Source: Hermatobates lingyangjiaoensis (taxonomy: Eukaryota; Arthropoda; Insecta; Hemiptera; Hermatobatidae). Taken from it: a DNA stretch of 64,000 nucleotides. A model generated the notes under the pieces. The model did not search any database and was not told the origin of the DNA. It saw only the letters and a list, made by a program, of their open reading frames with translations. Shown piece after piece: positions 1-12,095 of this stretch. Numbering within the stretch: position 1 is the first letter of the stretch; each line of letters opens with the position of its first letter. The DNA is taken from assembly GCA_026182355.1 (NCBI GenBank), contig JAPFBL010000035.1, positions 1,364,001-1,428,000 of the forward strand, read 5' to 3'. Made by a program: the position numbers and the translations under genes.

Positions 1-2526
1 CCATTTCAACACTAACCACGTCATTAAATCTAATAGAAGAGGTTACCCATGCCATCTATCAATAAACAGCAGTAGAGTTTATTTTATCAACAATTTCTTT
101 TCCTTATCATTGGGGAAAATTATAAAAACATAAGAAATTAACTTTGAAATAAAATTTAATTATTTTATGAAATCAAATTTTTTCTCTTTCTTTTACTCTA
201 TACCATATATATCTACTATAGAGAAATTAAAGTATTACCTTCGGGTTACAATTTTGAAATCGAGTTTTCAACGGAAATTCACTATTGGTCCCTGAGTCCA
301 ATAAATAAGTTCTATGACTCATCTGTGGATTTACATGGGCAGGATATCTCCAAATGGAAAAGCTATAACCACTTCCATATTTAAGTTCATGGCACTCCTG
401 AGGTCAAAGAACATGATCAGCTCAAAAATTGCACTTATTTTAGGAATACTGTATATGAAAAACATGGGTTTTTTTTTTATTTTGCTAAAACTCTGTCGAC
501 ACATTTTTAATTAAAACCCTAATACTTTGGCTTTTTATTTGATATTTAATTTATATAGGTTAAGAAAAATTGTCTTCAGGGTTAACAATTAAAAAAAAAT
601 TGTTCTCTAATGGTGATAACGAAGTTGTAAGGACTCCTGTATACACTGATAGAAATTTTGAATAGAATACAGTAAAATGTATATATTAAATTAGCTTCCG
701 TTGATTAAACTGAGATAGCGTAAGTTAGTGACTGAGAGAGAGAGAGAGAGAGTGAGAGAGTACAAAGTACTTCGTACCCTCGAAAGTTCACAACTTTCGT
801 GAACGCCTTCCAAATTGTGTGGACAGTAACGGATCATATTTGACTGATTTAATTTTTAAAACCTAATGAAACAGAATGACATTATATGTACTTTTTAAAA
901 ATAAAAGCACTTTTTTGTTGCTTTACTTTATTTGGCTTCTATTAAACCTATATATATGTCAGGTCATTTTGCCTGACCTTGTAGTATGCATTTTACTATC
1001 TTCTTCCTTATTAACAATATGTATATAAATAATGTAGAACAAAATTTGTTTTCTGTGGGATAGTAGGAAAATACAGACGTTCATCCAAACGAATGGACTT
1101 TTGTGATTATGGCCGAGTTCGTAGTATGTCAGCTTTCAGCATGTCTAACTAGCAGATGATACTCGTACGTAAAGTTCAAAACAGAATTATAAAAGTGTAG
1201 CTTCCACTGAAAGTAGGACAAAGAAATTTTTAGTGTTAAACCTTTGTCATGTTTTAGTTTTTATTGTGAGATTTTGTTAACCTTTTCTAATTAATCCTTG
1301 AGGTTTATAACTCCTCGGCATGCACAAACCAAAGCGTCAGAACGATTAAGCCATGGGTAATGAAGCAGTTATTGTTTAGTTAAAGTCGTTTGGACAAATC
1401 TCTTTGACAACCCAACATGGTCGCGGACAACAAGATTGATGGACATAAGCTGCTCTGTTAGTTAAGCCTGATTTAAGAAGTGTGTTATTGAGAGTATTTA
1501 TAATTTTTTTATTGAAGAGTTTTCAGTTAAAGAAATTAATACATATAAGAAAAATAGAAAGACCTCAAACATATCCACAAGCATTAACCGATAACATAAT
1601 CAAACAAAACCAACTTTTCTAATTTCAAAATGATTCAAATAATTTTAAACATTTACTAGAAAAAAATGAGTAATTAAACCATACAATATAAGCTCAAAAT
1701 ACCATCTTTCATGAAGAAGTTGGATAAATAAGTTACTTTTAGTAATGGAGGTAACTTAATGAATAGACTGGTAACCAACTTTTAGGGGAATTAAAAGTAT
1801 CTTTTATATTTAATTTACAAGGTGAAGGTTGTGGACTGGCTTACACTGTAGATAGAAAGAGGCCTTCTTAGCGTTCAAAGCGGCATAAATACTCTATCAG
1901 TAGATAAAGCAAGTGCCCAATTAAATAATACTGAGAACAGTAACAACTCAACTAACTGGGAGGAAGCAAAATAGTTTGCCTTCTGATAAATAAAAGAAAG
2001 ATAGAAAAAAGTGGGTTGATAAACAGATTTTCTGAGAATGGGACAAACAATAAAACACCTTTATTGAAATTGGGTAACATGCTAATTGCTAAACTAGTAG
2101 GGTTTCCTTGTATTATAGAAGTTCTACAGGGCTGTCAGGTGCAGCCAGGAAACTTTGGTCTTGTTGCAAGCTAACTTGTCTCAAGTCGATACACTTCGAC
2201 AGGACCAGGTGCTGATTTCCTCACTGCTTCCACTAAAAATTTGTTCTTTTAGTAGAAATTTTTCTTAACTTGTATTTTCTTTCCTTTGACTTGTTCATTT
2301 GACAACGTACAAATAAAAGGCCTGATACTCTTTTCCGTATCAAATTCCATTTTGATGAGTTAGCAAAATATATTCTTTATACACACATAAATACAGTTAT
2401 ACGTTTGCCAAATAATACGATTTGATAAAAGCCTCAGTCAACTAAACTGCAACATATTTCACTCTTCATTTGAAATAAGTGTATCAGTAACTAAATACAT
2501 CATTATATTAAACCGCGATCTCGGCA
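1..2526. other. Downstream non-coding region
   Basis: AT-rich, lying beyond the 3' end of CAP. Apart from a (GA)n tract I see no gene, RNA or recognisable element. Confidence 0.6.
731..760. repeat. (GA)n microsatellite
   Basis: GAGAGAGAGAGAGAGAGA with one GTGA interruption. Confidence 0.95.
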
Positions 2527-2534
2527 TTCACAGT

Positions 2535-4470
2535 AGGGCTGTGGAGTCGGAGTCGGACTTATTTTCTACTTTGAGGAGTCGGAAGAAATCAGTCAACTCC
2601 GACTCCTCACCTAGTTATTACTTGTGTACATGAAAATGATATAAAATGATAAAACATGATTAATTAGTCCAAGCAGAAATGTTTCCCTTCGGAGAAAAAT
2701 ACGACCAACGTCCTTGGTAGGACATTGATGGTAGAATACAAAATATCTGGCCTTGCCTGTTCAGTGTTTACTTTACTATAAGTAAATATAATATCAAACT
2801 TCTTGGTTATTTATTGTCCTCTTTAGACATAATATAAATGCCTAAATAGGAGATGTTTATTAGTCTTTCATTCCTGGAGGCCGATTCAATCAAGGACCTT
2901 ATCTATAAGGAGGTTGTTCGTTCGGCTATGACCTATGGATGCTCCATCTGGTTTAGAGCTGTACCAACGAACAAGGTTGATATCCAGATCGTTCAGAATA
3001 CGTATGCCGCCTTATAGTCAGGGCTCCCTGGTACGCCCAAAATGTGTTTATTCACTATGATTTGAAATTGAATCCATAAATAGTTACACCACCCGATTTA
3101 CTACCAATGAAGACAATAAACTACCTACTCATCCAAACGTCCTTGTAAAAGCTCTCAATCCTGCCACCAACCTTCCTCAATCTCACTGAACAATTACTTC
3201 ATCCACTGACCATTTCAATCCATGACTGAAAACAGTTTGCTCTATGGAAAACTATAACCAACAGGGCCACATAGCCGTGAATATGACATCATTAATATGC
3301 AGACGAACTTAATATCCAACATAAATTACTAACAGTCCAAGTGATATGTACAGTTATCAAACAGTAGAAGACCTCTCGTCTGGAACTGCAAGTTACGACG
3401 TCCATTATAGTGCGCGGATATAATAGTTGGTCGTTGGATTCCTGGTGGCAGTGTAGACAGTAATTGAACCAGTTATCAATATAAAAGCTGATTTTGGTAT
3501 ATCACACAACTGAAACATATTAGTATCCTTGGCATTATCACATTATAATTCTGTTATTTTGGTGTTATGTACGAAATGTTCGTGTACAAAACAATCTTTT
3601 ACATGAGAACATGGCTTTTGTTCCTATAGCCAGTGGATCTCATTCATGACTGTCTGAAACATTACATGGCCAGTAGATCTGTTACATTTAATTCTGTTTG
3701 TCAGACTACCTTCTACATTGAAGAATTAAGCCAAAGTTTTCGTTTGGAGACTTCAAAATATTCCTATTTTGTTTGAAAAATGTCAGAAACATTTAACAAA
3801 AAATATCACCGAGAAATTAGCTTAAAATTAATGCCCGGTTTGTAATATAGAAAAACAGAGTCCATTCTATATACTACAATATTACCCAAACATAACACCA
3901 TTCGTAAACACAAGAAAATATACATCTGGTATTAAGTTTTGCTCAAGGGTGAGCAAATCTAATCAACAATCAATCTAATCAACATATAGATTGATTAGAG
4001 TATTTTGTTAGACAAATCCATCATACCATGGAAAGCATAGAAATTATCAGTTTGATTAGCGTAATTTTTTTAAATGTATAATTTTATTCTTCATACTAGG
4101 ACATTTAATCATTTCAAATTATTTCATTTAACCTTTAAACATCTATTTTATTTCAGTCTATTAAGTTAAAAAAATTTTTAAGTAAATGTAAACAATTAAA
4201 ATAAATGTAAAAAAATCTGACAGGTAGCAGGTGATTCATTAGTCTGGGATGGATATTCAGTTATTATAGTTTATTGCACTTTGCTGTAATTGAAAGTTGA
4301 CGATTTATTTTATATATTGCTAATTATTATTATTATCATTAATGTTACAAAGTACTAATTCTTATTTTTAGCCACCTGTGTCTGTTTTTAATAATAAAAA
4401 GATGAGCTCGAGTCTAAGCTGGAGTCGGGGTCAGAGTCGGCTGCCCTAGCAGGTCCGACTCCACAGCCCT
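2535..4470. mobile_element. hAT-like non-autonomous DNA transposon, 1.94 kb
   Basis: Terminal inverted repeats of 17 bp (AGGGCTGTGGAGTCGGA) bound the element. Flanking 8-bp duplications are TTCACAGT (2,527-2,534) and GTCACAGT (4,471-4,478), 7 of 8 identical, the length expected for hAT elements. Sub-terminal AGTCGG/GGAGTCGG repeats occur at both ends. No transposase frame was seen. A LINE fragment lies inside. Confidence 0.75.
2870..3050 (+). pseudogene. LINE fragment, region after the reverse transcriptase
   Basis: The plus strand reads LIYKEVVRSAMTYGCSIWFR then AVPTNKVDIQIVQNTYAAL and a stop. The L-Y-K-x-V-V-R-x-x-x-x-Y-G-x-x-x-W and Q-N-x-x-A pattern is the C-terminal domain of Jockey/R1-type non-LTR retrotransposons. 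Both ends are lost; it is absent from the related repeat at 9.6-11.0 kb. Confidence 0.6.
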
Positions 4471-4478
4471 GTCACAGT

Positions 4479-6414
4479 CTTCAGGCTAAGAGATTCGTAC
4501 TATGAACAAACCTATTTTAGTTCTTTTTGTTCTTTAAAATTTTGTTTATCTTTGATCACTTCTTCAATATACACCTATATCATACTTATTTTTACATTAT
4601 TTTTCTCTTTTTGATATTTCACACCTTTTGTTGATTTTATCTAACTTTTTATACTCACCTTTAACAGTTTATACTCCTTTCCTTTTTTGTGTTACATAAC
4701 CCTAATCTATTTTATTGATTTATCAAACATGCCACTTTGCCAGTTCCTTTTCCAGTTTAACCCTGTCTTTATTTATACCAATATATAGCAATGGTATATA
4801 TATATATATATATATATATATAATCTAAGTTTTTTTTGAGGGATGGGTTAAATTATACTCCTTCTTACGTTTCAACGTATACATATGGTACATCTTCATA
4901 AGGACTAACAACATTTTGATGTAAAAGTTGAATAATTATTTTTACATTACATTATCAAACTCAACATTTTGAATGGTACAACCAAATTTCATCACAACGC
5001 ACCCATTGGATGATATGAAGAGAAGGGAAAATTCGGTGTTGTGAAGAGAAATGCCCTGTTGCCTCTTCTTGTCGGATATAATGGGTTCGGCTACTGCTAT
5101 GACACTTTGAAAACCCACAAGCTTTGTAACCGGCTCTGCTCGAGCATTAGACAGATTTCTATTGCTACATATCAATTACTATTATCAAGAGTAAGCCTTA
5201 ACAGCTTACTCTCTCTATTTGTTCCCATGAGTAAAGTCTGTATACCTCCAAGGAATTGATACCTTTCGAAGAACGGGCGTCACAGGTGAGATTCCTTCAG
5301 TACATGCAGATTCTTTATTAACCAACGTGCTGAGGACAGAGTAATGCAATATATTTTCAAAGAGGTCTATTTGAAAAATCACCACCAGAAGTGTATTATT
5401 ATAAATATTTTCTCTAAAAACATTGGTTGAAATTCATACAAAAACTTTCCGTTTTCTTATTCTTGAGGAGAAGATTTATCCAGAAAATGATGGAATAACC
5501 AAGATATCAAACTTAGGGTATTATTTACTAATTTGTTCATGGGATGATCTTCTCAAGAAGACAGTAACCTGTCATCCATGAAAATGGCATCTTTGTGTTG
5601 AGATACTGGTGAATATAGACCGTAGGAGGTGTCACAACTTATTTTCATGGTTTGACGGAGCAACGAACATCAAAAACCATTTCTTGGCGTGCTTGTTTAT
5701 CAATTAGGTGATCAGATCTCAGCCATAGTATGCACTTAAACAACGAACACTGTACTTTGCTACCTGACTGTGGTTAGCGACCTGGAAGGTATAAAGAGAT
5801 CATTATATTCAGTTATGTTCGAAGAACCTTTACACATTCGAGAAACTGGGAAATTGTGCAACAACAACTCGGAATGGCTACCCAGATACTAGCGAACAAT
5901 GGCAACTCAAACAATAGTGATAATAAAATAGCATAAAGAGAAATAAGCAAGTAGTACAACAGTCAAGGGACTCCAAAACACCAACTTACATATACGAAAC
6001 GATCAATATATCATCATGCCTTATGTATTCCCAGAACAAACGAGATGAGAAAGGCATAAGGAAAATTGTGTCCACCATTGTGAAATCAAACAATAATCAT
6101 ATTAATACTAACTGACGATTTTTTCTTAAAAAAATGTTTAAAGTCTCAATCCTGTTAATAATGCCAGTGCTGCAAAGTTGTTATTTGGTGTAAGTATATA
6201 ATTATAATCAGGGGCTGTCCAATACTGCCCATCATGTACTTTGGGATGACGAGCATTAAATTCTCCAAAAGACTAACATTCCACTTGGCTGCTTGGGGTT
6301 CCCAAAATCACATATATAATAAACACAAACGAGAATATGCTGATATATTATGAAAGGATTATATTGTAAATGAAAGGAATATTGTAACATTACAAATCCT
6401 CTATGCCCTTTATA
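4479..6414. other. Non-coding stretch
   Basis: AT-rich with one (AT)n tract. Short frames around 4.9-5.3 kb overlap on both strands and lack any recognisable motif. Confidence 0.55.
4795..4822. repeat. (AT)n microsatellite
   Basis: About 26 bp of alternating TA. Confidence 0.95.
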
Positions 6415-6490
6415 CCAAACAGAAAATCTGGAGTGGCCTACCCTCAAATTTAATGTAGGTAATAATGATATCAAACTCGTTTGCAATCAA
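6415..6490 (+). repeat. Short copy of the same repeat's start
   Basis: AAATCTGGAGTGGCCTACCC, TCAAATTTAATGTAGGTAAT and ATATCAAACTC match 9,628-9,700. A further minus-strand copy is at 35,670-35,740. Confidence 0.55.
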
Positions 6491-6869
6491 TTGAGTTTTG
6501 GTTTGATCTTAATGTCCATCTTGTAGATGTCATATCAACCTCACTGATGAAATATCATCACTCATAGATAATCAATAGTGTTTTCACATGTTAAAGTATC
6601 TATATCCATTTTAAAGTTATAACACATTTTAAATCAACGATCTAGAAAAATCAATATATTTCAAATATCCAATCTGATATTTGTTATTATTATTAAACTC
6701 AGAGCCGTAGACAATTTATCAGTTACATATCTTTCCCAGTTTAGTCTTTCCTCTAAAAAATTGCAAGGTACTCGTATTTGAGTACATCTGAGAGTTCGAG
6801 TTCAGTATTTTCAAAACAGAGGTCTTTGAGACCTACTTTCTTTCTTCTTGAGAAAGGAATACAGACTGC

Positions 6870-7097
6870 TTAAGCTGAACTAATAACCAAAGCTTTCTCC
6901 TTTACCCATCTTAGGAGAGCATGACTCATAATTTCAATGACAGTGCCATCAAGCACTCCTCTTCTTACAATAACAAGGTCATCTGCATACTTTTGCGTAA
7001 CGTAACCATGATCATTTAGGGTATCCAGAACGTCATCCTCGTCATAACTCTTTGAGCATACCTCCTTGAGGACAGCCTTTAGAGGGCAGAATTTCAA
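6870..7097 (-). pseudogene. Non-LTR retrotransposon reverse-transcriptase remnant (YADD)
   Basis: The frame reads CPLKAVLKEVCSKSYDEDDV then LDTLNDHGYVTQKYADDLVI and VRRGVLDGTVIEIMSHALLR. The YADD catalytic motif preceded by LLDxLNxxGY and followed by V-R-G-x-x-x-x-T-x-x-E-I-M-x-x-A-L is the palm of Jockey/R1-type reverse transcriptases. The expected CPQGGVLSP motif is damaged (CPLKAVLKE). Only about 75 codons survive. Confidence 0.75.
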
Positions 7098-7134
7098 TCG
7101 TATAGATAATTAAACTTGAAACTTCATAAAACAA

Positions 7135-7500
7135 CTTTTGGGATCTCTAAACATGTAATTCCGTCAAAATCTGGAGATCAAATTTTTTTACCATCACCAT
7201 ACAGTACTTATAGTAAAATAAAAACAGGTCTCTGAAATCAAATATTAACCAATAAAGTGACTTACCCTTGATACAATATTTGCTAAAAAAAGCCTCGTTT
7301 CACTATAAGACTCTTCTTTGAGTAAAATATAATTTGATACAACAAAAACAGTGTGACGTGTACAGTAACCACTAACACAGTAACCCACTCATATACAGGC
7401 ATCATCGAAACAACGTCAGAAAATGACTTTGGGGACCTCAACACATGTAAATCTCCAACTCTTAAGATCTATATTTTTGATGATGGTTATATTGTATGGT
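7135..7500 (+). repeat. Two degenerate copies of an AT-rich repeat, third at 11.58 kb
   Basis: TTTGGGATCTCTAAACATGT, AATTCCGTCAAAATCTGGAG, ATCACCATA at 7,137, a weaker version at 7,429, and TTTGGGACCTAAAACATATA, ATTCCGTCAATCTCGAGGTC, GATCACTATA at 11,577. Unassigned family. Confidence 0.5.
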
Positions 7501-9627
7501 TATATATATGGTTTTATGGTTATATGTAGTTATAACTCAGTTATAATAAAGTAAAAAGATGTGTTGCTTCATGTAGTAAAAAAAAAATTCAAGAAATATA
7601 TACGGAGACACTAAACATTTCAAAATTACTATTTTTTATTTATAAATACATTCGATGAAACAGAAGGAGGGCAAACTCATCTTTTTAATAATTTGCTTAT
7701 TTTAATAACGGAATATTAAATTTTCACAATCAAGTAATATTAGAATTGGCGAAAAAGAATTTTTTCTAGCTTTATTATTTATCTAATTAATGAATATGAC
7801 TGATGGGTATGAACAAAGAGGACAATAAAATATAACAGTATTTATTTGGCTATAAACTGACTAGACACTAATTTAAACATAATAAGAGGGTTAAGGCTCG
7901 CACACATTGAGGTCTTTCCTTCAGTGTATACTTGGCTACAAGTGAGCATTTTGTAGAATTGCAATTCCAAATATTATTACATAATAATTGCACTTAGCGC
8001 TATGAAAGTACTTGAAATGTGAGCTTACAATAAACTCCAAAGCGGTAGGTTAAGTGAATCACGTGGCATCCTTATCATTACAAAATCAGGCTACACCCAA
8101 GGAATCATGTTTTTGCTTTCGCATTCGATTTCATCTAACAATACACATTTGCAGGCAGTTGCAAGTATTAAAAGATTTATTTCAACTATTTTTACTATAT
8201 TCAATTTCTTCAGATTGAGTCAATTCAAATCAATGACACTGTGGAAAGTAGCAGATTAGGCCATTTTTACAAAAACCTTGTTTGATATTAACTTATTTAA
8301 CTAAGGCCTTTAACTAAACACATACTTTTGTTTCGTTTGAATCTATCATTTTTCAGCATTGATTGCTCGTGAAAACATTCTTGAAAAAATCAAATCATTT
8401 ATTTAATGAGTTTCCTCTAGTAACTTACGTTAATGACTATTAAATGATATATTTATCAATGAATTATAATACGACTACAATGATCTCTTGGAGGATATAT
8501 GATTAAATGGATATTAGAAAAAAAGAGTAACATGTCCTTTGGTTTTACCTGGCAAAAGAAAATAAACATTTAAAAATGGAATGCCTACAAAAAACTTTGT
8601 GCTCAACTTAATATAAGGCAACACTGCATTTGGAGAGTCTTAATTATAAATAGGGCCGCATCGGTATAAAAATATCTTGGAAGACTGCAAGCATACTAGG
8701 TCGACACATTAAAGTTATGAGCACGAATGAAACATGTGCATCGTCATCAACTGATACCAAAATGAATAAAACTGCATGAGCACACGGTGATGGAGCGACT
8801 TAACAGCAAATAACCTTATTTCAACTGATAAACTATAAAACAAAGTAACACCAATAAGATTTATACCTGTAATTCTATATATAAATTTATAAATAATGAT
8901 AATTTACAAAATGTATCAATAAATATATGATTTTGGTATAATGGTAAACAACTAAAGTAATTTTTTGGCATAGTGAACGCTTATATAATATTCCTATTTG
9001 CAAGTGGTAACCTGTTGGCAGTTGACAACTGAACAGGATTATAAACCTTGTAAGGCATTTGTTATTAATATTACGAAATAGATTCAAAATCTTCTATGTT
9101 AATAACAATTGTGTTAAAATGATTTAGTATAATTACAAAATATTTTGAATTAAAGTAGATACAAGCAAACTCTTTCCTCATAGGGTTAAGCATCACCAGA
9201 GTTTAACTGTCATGTTTTTATCAAGTTTTTCCCTTCCACCAACTTCTAAAACAAGCAAAATAGAATACAATAATTGATGTTAAGTTTTGTTCCAAGGAAT
9301 AAAAATTTAAAATAATAAAAGCAAAAAATATATATATTAGGTTTTGTGAAAATATGAATAAATCGACATGGGGTCATGAAATGTTATCATCTGATAATAC
9401 TGATTCTTGGCTAACTTCAACTGTTATAAATTTATCTGAAAATATCAGAAATATCAATCATGGGAACCAATATGATGTTCAATTTTGCTTAAGCGTCGTT
9501 TAGGTATTTCTGTCGAGTGATCTAAATTACCGTTATCTACAAGTGAACAACGACCATCGAGACATAACCAAGAGAGCATAAGGCCAAGATCGACTACATT
9601 TACATTACAGGAATACTACTAAAAAAA
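7501..9627. other. Non-coding stretch
   Basis: AT-rich sequence with no supported gene or repeat. Confidence 0.55.
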
Positions 9628-10995
9628 TCTGGAGTGGCCTACACTCAACTTTACTATAAGTAAACTTAATATCAAACTTCTTAGGTATATAATATATAAT
9701 GTCTCATTTAAGCATAATTTAATCGTCTAAATGGGAGATATTTATTAGTTCTTCATTCCTGAGGTAGTACAGATAGTGAATGATCCACTTATCAATATAT
9801 AAGCCTTTTTTTGTATGTTACAGAAATAATGGATATACAATCATTAGTATAACTACAGCCGTAATAACATTATGAAAAGCCAAAGTGAAAATTTGCTTAT
9901 ACGAAATAATTTCCTACAAGAGAGCATAGCTTTTGCTCCAATAGCTAGTGGATCTCTTACATAATTTATCTGACCTCCTTCTACATTTAATACTTAAGAC
10001 AAATTTTCCCATTTAGAACTTGAAAATATTTTAAGTATTTTAAAAACATTACGAAGTTTTTGTCTGAAATGTCAAAAACATGTAAGAAAGAATGGCGTTT
10101 TCAGATAATTTTTAATTTAATATGTAGGATAATTTCATTTATTATTTTTAAAATAATTTTTTTTTAATTCTAAATAATGTTCTACATTTTTGGTCTTTTA
10201 TCAAAACTCACTTTGCTTTCCCTTTGTCAAAAATCATAAAAAATCAATTTACTCTGAGAGAATGTTATTTTTTCCCATGTGCTGTATTCGGTTATAAGTT
10301 TGCTGTAAATGTATATTGAGAAAATATATATTGGTAATTAGCCACATTTGCATTCTTAAATCAAGTACAAAGCCGATTTTTCTGTATAATTTTAAATTTA
10401 AAAGCTAGAAGAAATTTTTAAAAATAATGGCACGAACTCTTAGACTAGAACAGTGAAAAAACTGGAAATTAGATAAAAACATAGAAACCTATTAGACAAA
10501 AATATTCGTTCTATAGGATGAAAAAGTTCATTCCGAAAACTTCAATATTACCAAACAATAATGTCATTCATAATCATATATAATAATTCATAATCATAAT
10601 TCATAAATGTCAAAACATCAGCAAGCTTTTGGAGCATGGTGCAACATAGAGATTGATTAGAACAATTTGTTATACAAACCCATCATACTATAAAAAGAAT
10701 CAGAAATCATATATTTCATATACTCTATTATTGTTGACTTTTTACATATACAAATTTTATTCTTCTTACATCACATATAAGTCGTTAAATCATTTAAACA
10801 TTTTCATTATACCTCTAAACATTATTTCATACTGGTGAATTCACTAAAAATATTCTAAATCAATGTAAATAATGTAAAAAATATAAATAATTCGACAAGT
10901 GTAGCAGGTGATCTCTTAGTCTAGGATAAACAAACAGTTTTTATAGCATTATTGCTCTTTGCCGTAACTGAAATTTAATGAATTTTTTTCATAAA
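9628..10995 (+). repeat. Degenerate relative of the hAT-like element interior
   Basis: Collinear blocks match 2,742-4,330: TTTACTATAAGTAAA, AATATCAAACTTCTTNGGTA, GGGAGATATTTATTAGT, CTTCTACATT, ATAGATTGATTAGA-like, GTAGCAGGTGATNNNTTAGT and TTGCTNTTTGCNGTAA. The terminal repeats are missing and the 550-bp LINE-containing segment is absent. Confidence 0.65.
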
Positions 10996-11667
10996 TTGCT
11001 AATTTTTTGTTCCATTTTTGGTCAAATTTTCATGATTTTTTTAATGAACCGTTTAGCGTCAAAAAACATTTTCCGATAACAGAAATCGTTCTTTAACGCC
11101 CCTTTGGTAAATGTAATTTTGAAAAAAATTATCTCAACTCATTTTTCACATAATGTTCTATTTTTAGGCATAGTTTCAATTTGATGGCAAACGGTATGGC
11201 TTGTATCGCTCTCACAAGGTTTGAGATTGAATTATAAGTCAAAATTTTGAAATTTTATTGAAAAAAAAATGTTTGCAGTTGTTTTAAAATTCTGAATATA
11301 TTTTTCGTTTATTCCATTTGTAACGTCCACGATAATGCTAAAATTTCAAAACTCTTGAGTTAATAGTTTAGGAGAAAAAAATGTTTTCTAATAATCGGTT
11401 TTTGGCAAAAAAAGTGACTCCCGACATGCATAATTCTTCCCAAACAATAGGGAACATCTACACTATGGGGCCTATGTTTGTGTACCTAAAATATCAACTT
11501 GAACAATCAATATTGTGACCAATGGTACAACATTCTTCAACAACAATATGACATCATCGAGAAAACATCATAAAGACTTTTGGGACCTAAAACATATAAT
11601 TCCGTCAATCTCGAGGTCGAATTTTTTCACGATCACTATACCTATAGTAAAGAATAGAATTGAATAA

Positions 11668-11853
11668 GGAACTGTTGTTAATAAAAGAGTTTGTGAAAAG
11701 GACAACACTTTTCAAAAAATTATTGATCCTCTTCAGAGTGCATCAGGTTATTGGGAAGATTGGAAAGAAAGGCGAGGAAAAGGAGTCCAATCTTGGGATC
11801 TTTTCCTCACTCACCATCCCGATGAGCAGATGCAACTAGAAGTTGATCACTAA
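11668..11853 (+). pseudogene. Unassigned open stretch convergent with CAP
   Basis: One plus-strand frame stays open for about 61 codons to a TAA at 11,851, reading KDNTFQKIIDPLQSASGYWE then DWKERRGKGVQSWDLFLTHH and PDEQMQLEVDH. The composition looks coding, with three Trp and charged residues. No ATG starts it. It could be the last exon of a convergent gene or a fragment of a mobile element; I do not recognise the family. Confidence 0.3.
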
Positions 11854-11923
11854 GTGTTGTTTTTTAATAGAAATGACGTTTAAGCTAATAACAGTTTTAA
11901 GAGACTAGAATATATGATACTGA

Positions 11924-12095
11924 CTACGGGATACGCTGGACGTAGTTGCCGGGGAAGGTGCCGAACTGGCCATTGCGATGGAGTGACCCCACGTACCAGC
12001 CATCGTCGCACTTCTCCATCACGTAGACTACCTCGCCTTCCCGTAACTCTAGCTCATCGTCATTCTGCGGCTTGTAGTTGTATAGAGCTCGGTAC
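11924..12095 (-). CDS. CAP: CAP last coding exon: SH3-3 and stop
   Basis: The acceptor lies in TATTCTTTAG. It reads [20 protein letters not shown] then [20 protein letters not shown] and [16 protein letters not shown], followed by TAG. All SH3 landmarks are present: ALYNY, the acidic RT loop DDELEL, DDGWYVG with its Trp, and FPGNYV. As usual in this family the protein ends right after SH3-3. Base composition is far more GC-rich than the flanks. An ATTAAA (plus-strand TTTAAT at 11,863-11,868) is a possible poly(A) signal; no canonical AATAAA is close. Confidence 0.97.
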
